From positions 1 through 32,504 of the forward strand of contig CAZBKZ010000027.1 in the NCBI GenBank assembly GCA_964492615.1: DNA of 32,504 bases, given 5' to 3'. This document shows positions 32,026-32,504 of this stretch, piece by piece. The notes under the pieces are model-generated. The model saw only the letters and a list, made by a program, of their open reading frames with translations. It searched no databases and was not told the DNA's origin. The first letter of the stretch is position 1. Every line of letters begins with the position of its first letter. This DNA comes from JAABTH01 sp964492615 (lineage in GTDB: Bacteria > Bacillota > Dethiobacteria > DTU022). The translations under genes and the position numbers were made by a program.

Positions 32026-32100
32026 CCCTGTAACTAATAAATAAGGCGTTTAGTTTGCCGGTTTCGTGTTATGGCAGTTTCGGCAAAATGTGGGTTAAAA

Positions 32101-32131
32101 AATAAGACAGAGAACCGTCCCCTGTCTTATT
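32101..32131 (-). repeat. palindromic repeat copy 7 (reverse), acting as terminator
   Basis: Unpaired copy two bases beyond the stop of the chemotaxis-type gene. Read on the minus strand, its 10-bp stem is followed by TTTTTT, a complete intrinsic terminator structure. Confidence 0.88.
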
Positions 32132-32133
32132 TT

Positions 32134-32504
32134 TTATATTTTCTTTGCTATCGCTTCAATGTCGTCGATATACTTGTGCAGGTGTTGTATTGAAGAAGCA
32201 ATTTCTTCGATTGCCGCGGCTTGCTGCTGGGAATTATCGAGCACTGCCGGGACTCGCTCAATAATATTATCCATCTTGCTCTTCATGTTATCGGTCAGTG
32301 CCTTAATATCTTCAGCGGATGTAGCGCTGTTATCAGCCATTTTCCTGATTTCCGTCGCCACCACGCTGAAACCGCTGCCCGCGCTTCCGGCCCTGGCCGC
32401 CTCAATTGAAGCGTTAAGACCAAGAAGGTTGGCATTTCCGGCAACTTTCTTAATCATATTCAGCAATTCGTCTGTTTCGCCGACCATTCCTTCCATTTCC
32501 TTAC
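32134..32504 (-). CDS. methyl-accepting chemotaxis-type signalling protein, C-terminal part (runs off window)
   Basis: Only the last ~122 codons are visible, and the frame stays open to the window edge. The sequence contains the MCP signalling-tip motif NLLGLNASIEAARAGSAGSGFSVVATEIRKMADNS, which docks with CheA and CheW, then a helical return arm ending in IASSIQHLHKYIDDIEAIAKKI. Position GSAGSG replaces the usual GEHGRG, and the C-terminal arm after the tip is short, which resembles small soluble or minimal receptors more than long transmembrane ones. The sensor part is outside the window, so the stimulus is unknown. It ends at palindromic repeat copy 7. Confidence 0.92.
   Translation of the reverse strand, partial: KEMEGMVGETDELLNMIKKVAGNANLLGLNASIEAARAGSAGSGFSVVATEIRKMADNSATSAEDIKALTDNMKSKMDNIIERVPAVLDNSQQQAAAIEEIASSIQHLHKYIDDIEAIAKKI

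Noticed and set aside
28376..32131. Repeats as a CRISPR array
   Set aside because: Copies occur in both orientations, spacing is irregular up to kilobases, genes lie between them, and no cas gene is present.

Overview
This window reads as chromosomal DNA of an anaerobic, spore-former-lineage Firmicute (Clostridia-like). The signs are strong AGGAGG-type ribosome binding sites, frequent TTG and GTG starts, extended -10 promoters, a B12-dependent methyltransferase pair without pyrrolysine, a dockerin-tagged protease, clostripain-family and LarE-like proteins, and a type-I c-di-GMP riboswitch. I cannot name the species from sequence alone.

Layout. (1) Positions 1-1480: the 3' end of a tRNA-Gln gene, then convergent glnA (minus strand) with an intrinsic terminator and a palindrome over its likely -10. 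(2) 1670-6557: a promoter, a c-di-GMP-I riboswitch with a plausible terminator switch, and one very large secreted protein built of nine RCC1-type repeats and nine InlB-B-type repeats. (3) 22865 down to 6568, minus strand: a tightly packed run of 13 genes. In transcription order they are a corrinoid protein, an MttB-family methyltransferase, a family-5 solute-binding lipoprotein, two Dpp/Opp permeases, two ATPases, a caspase/gingipain-like protein without a signal peptide, a C45 Ntn-hydrolase, an M20 amidohydrolase, a metallo-beta-lactamase-fold hydrolase, glycerol kinase and a DUF192 lipoprotein. An extended -10 promoter with an 18-bp perfect inverted repeat just downstream sits at the head of the run. 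My reading, which is inference, is a pathway that imports a peptide-like or amide-linked methylated compound, cleaves it with several hydrolases, and feeds methyl groups to one-carbon metabolism. (4) 23167-24018, divergent: two small tandem lipoproteins that share a tryptophan-rich acidic C-terminus. (5) 24074-26607, minus: an orphan LarE-like sulfur transferase and a sodium/solute symporter with its small membrane partner. (6) 26757-28373: a secreted V8/trypsin-like protease with a Big_2 domain and a type-I dockerin. (7) 28376-32131: a repeat-rich area. It holds seven copies of a 28-31 bp palindromic repeat, a GYD-domain protein, a membrane-anchored clostripain-family peptidase bracketed by two similar ~185-bp elements, a tRNA-Arg(UCU) gene, and the 3' end of a methyl-accepting chemotaxis-type signalling gene running off the window.

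Most worth following up: the methyltransferase/peptide-transport/hydrolase operon as a possibly undescribed catabolic route; the c-di-GMP control of the giant repeat protein; and the ~185-bp structured repeat elements that abut stop codons and bracket the C11 peptidase. The window contains no CRISPR array, transposase gene, prophage gene or recognisable transcription factor gene.
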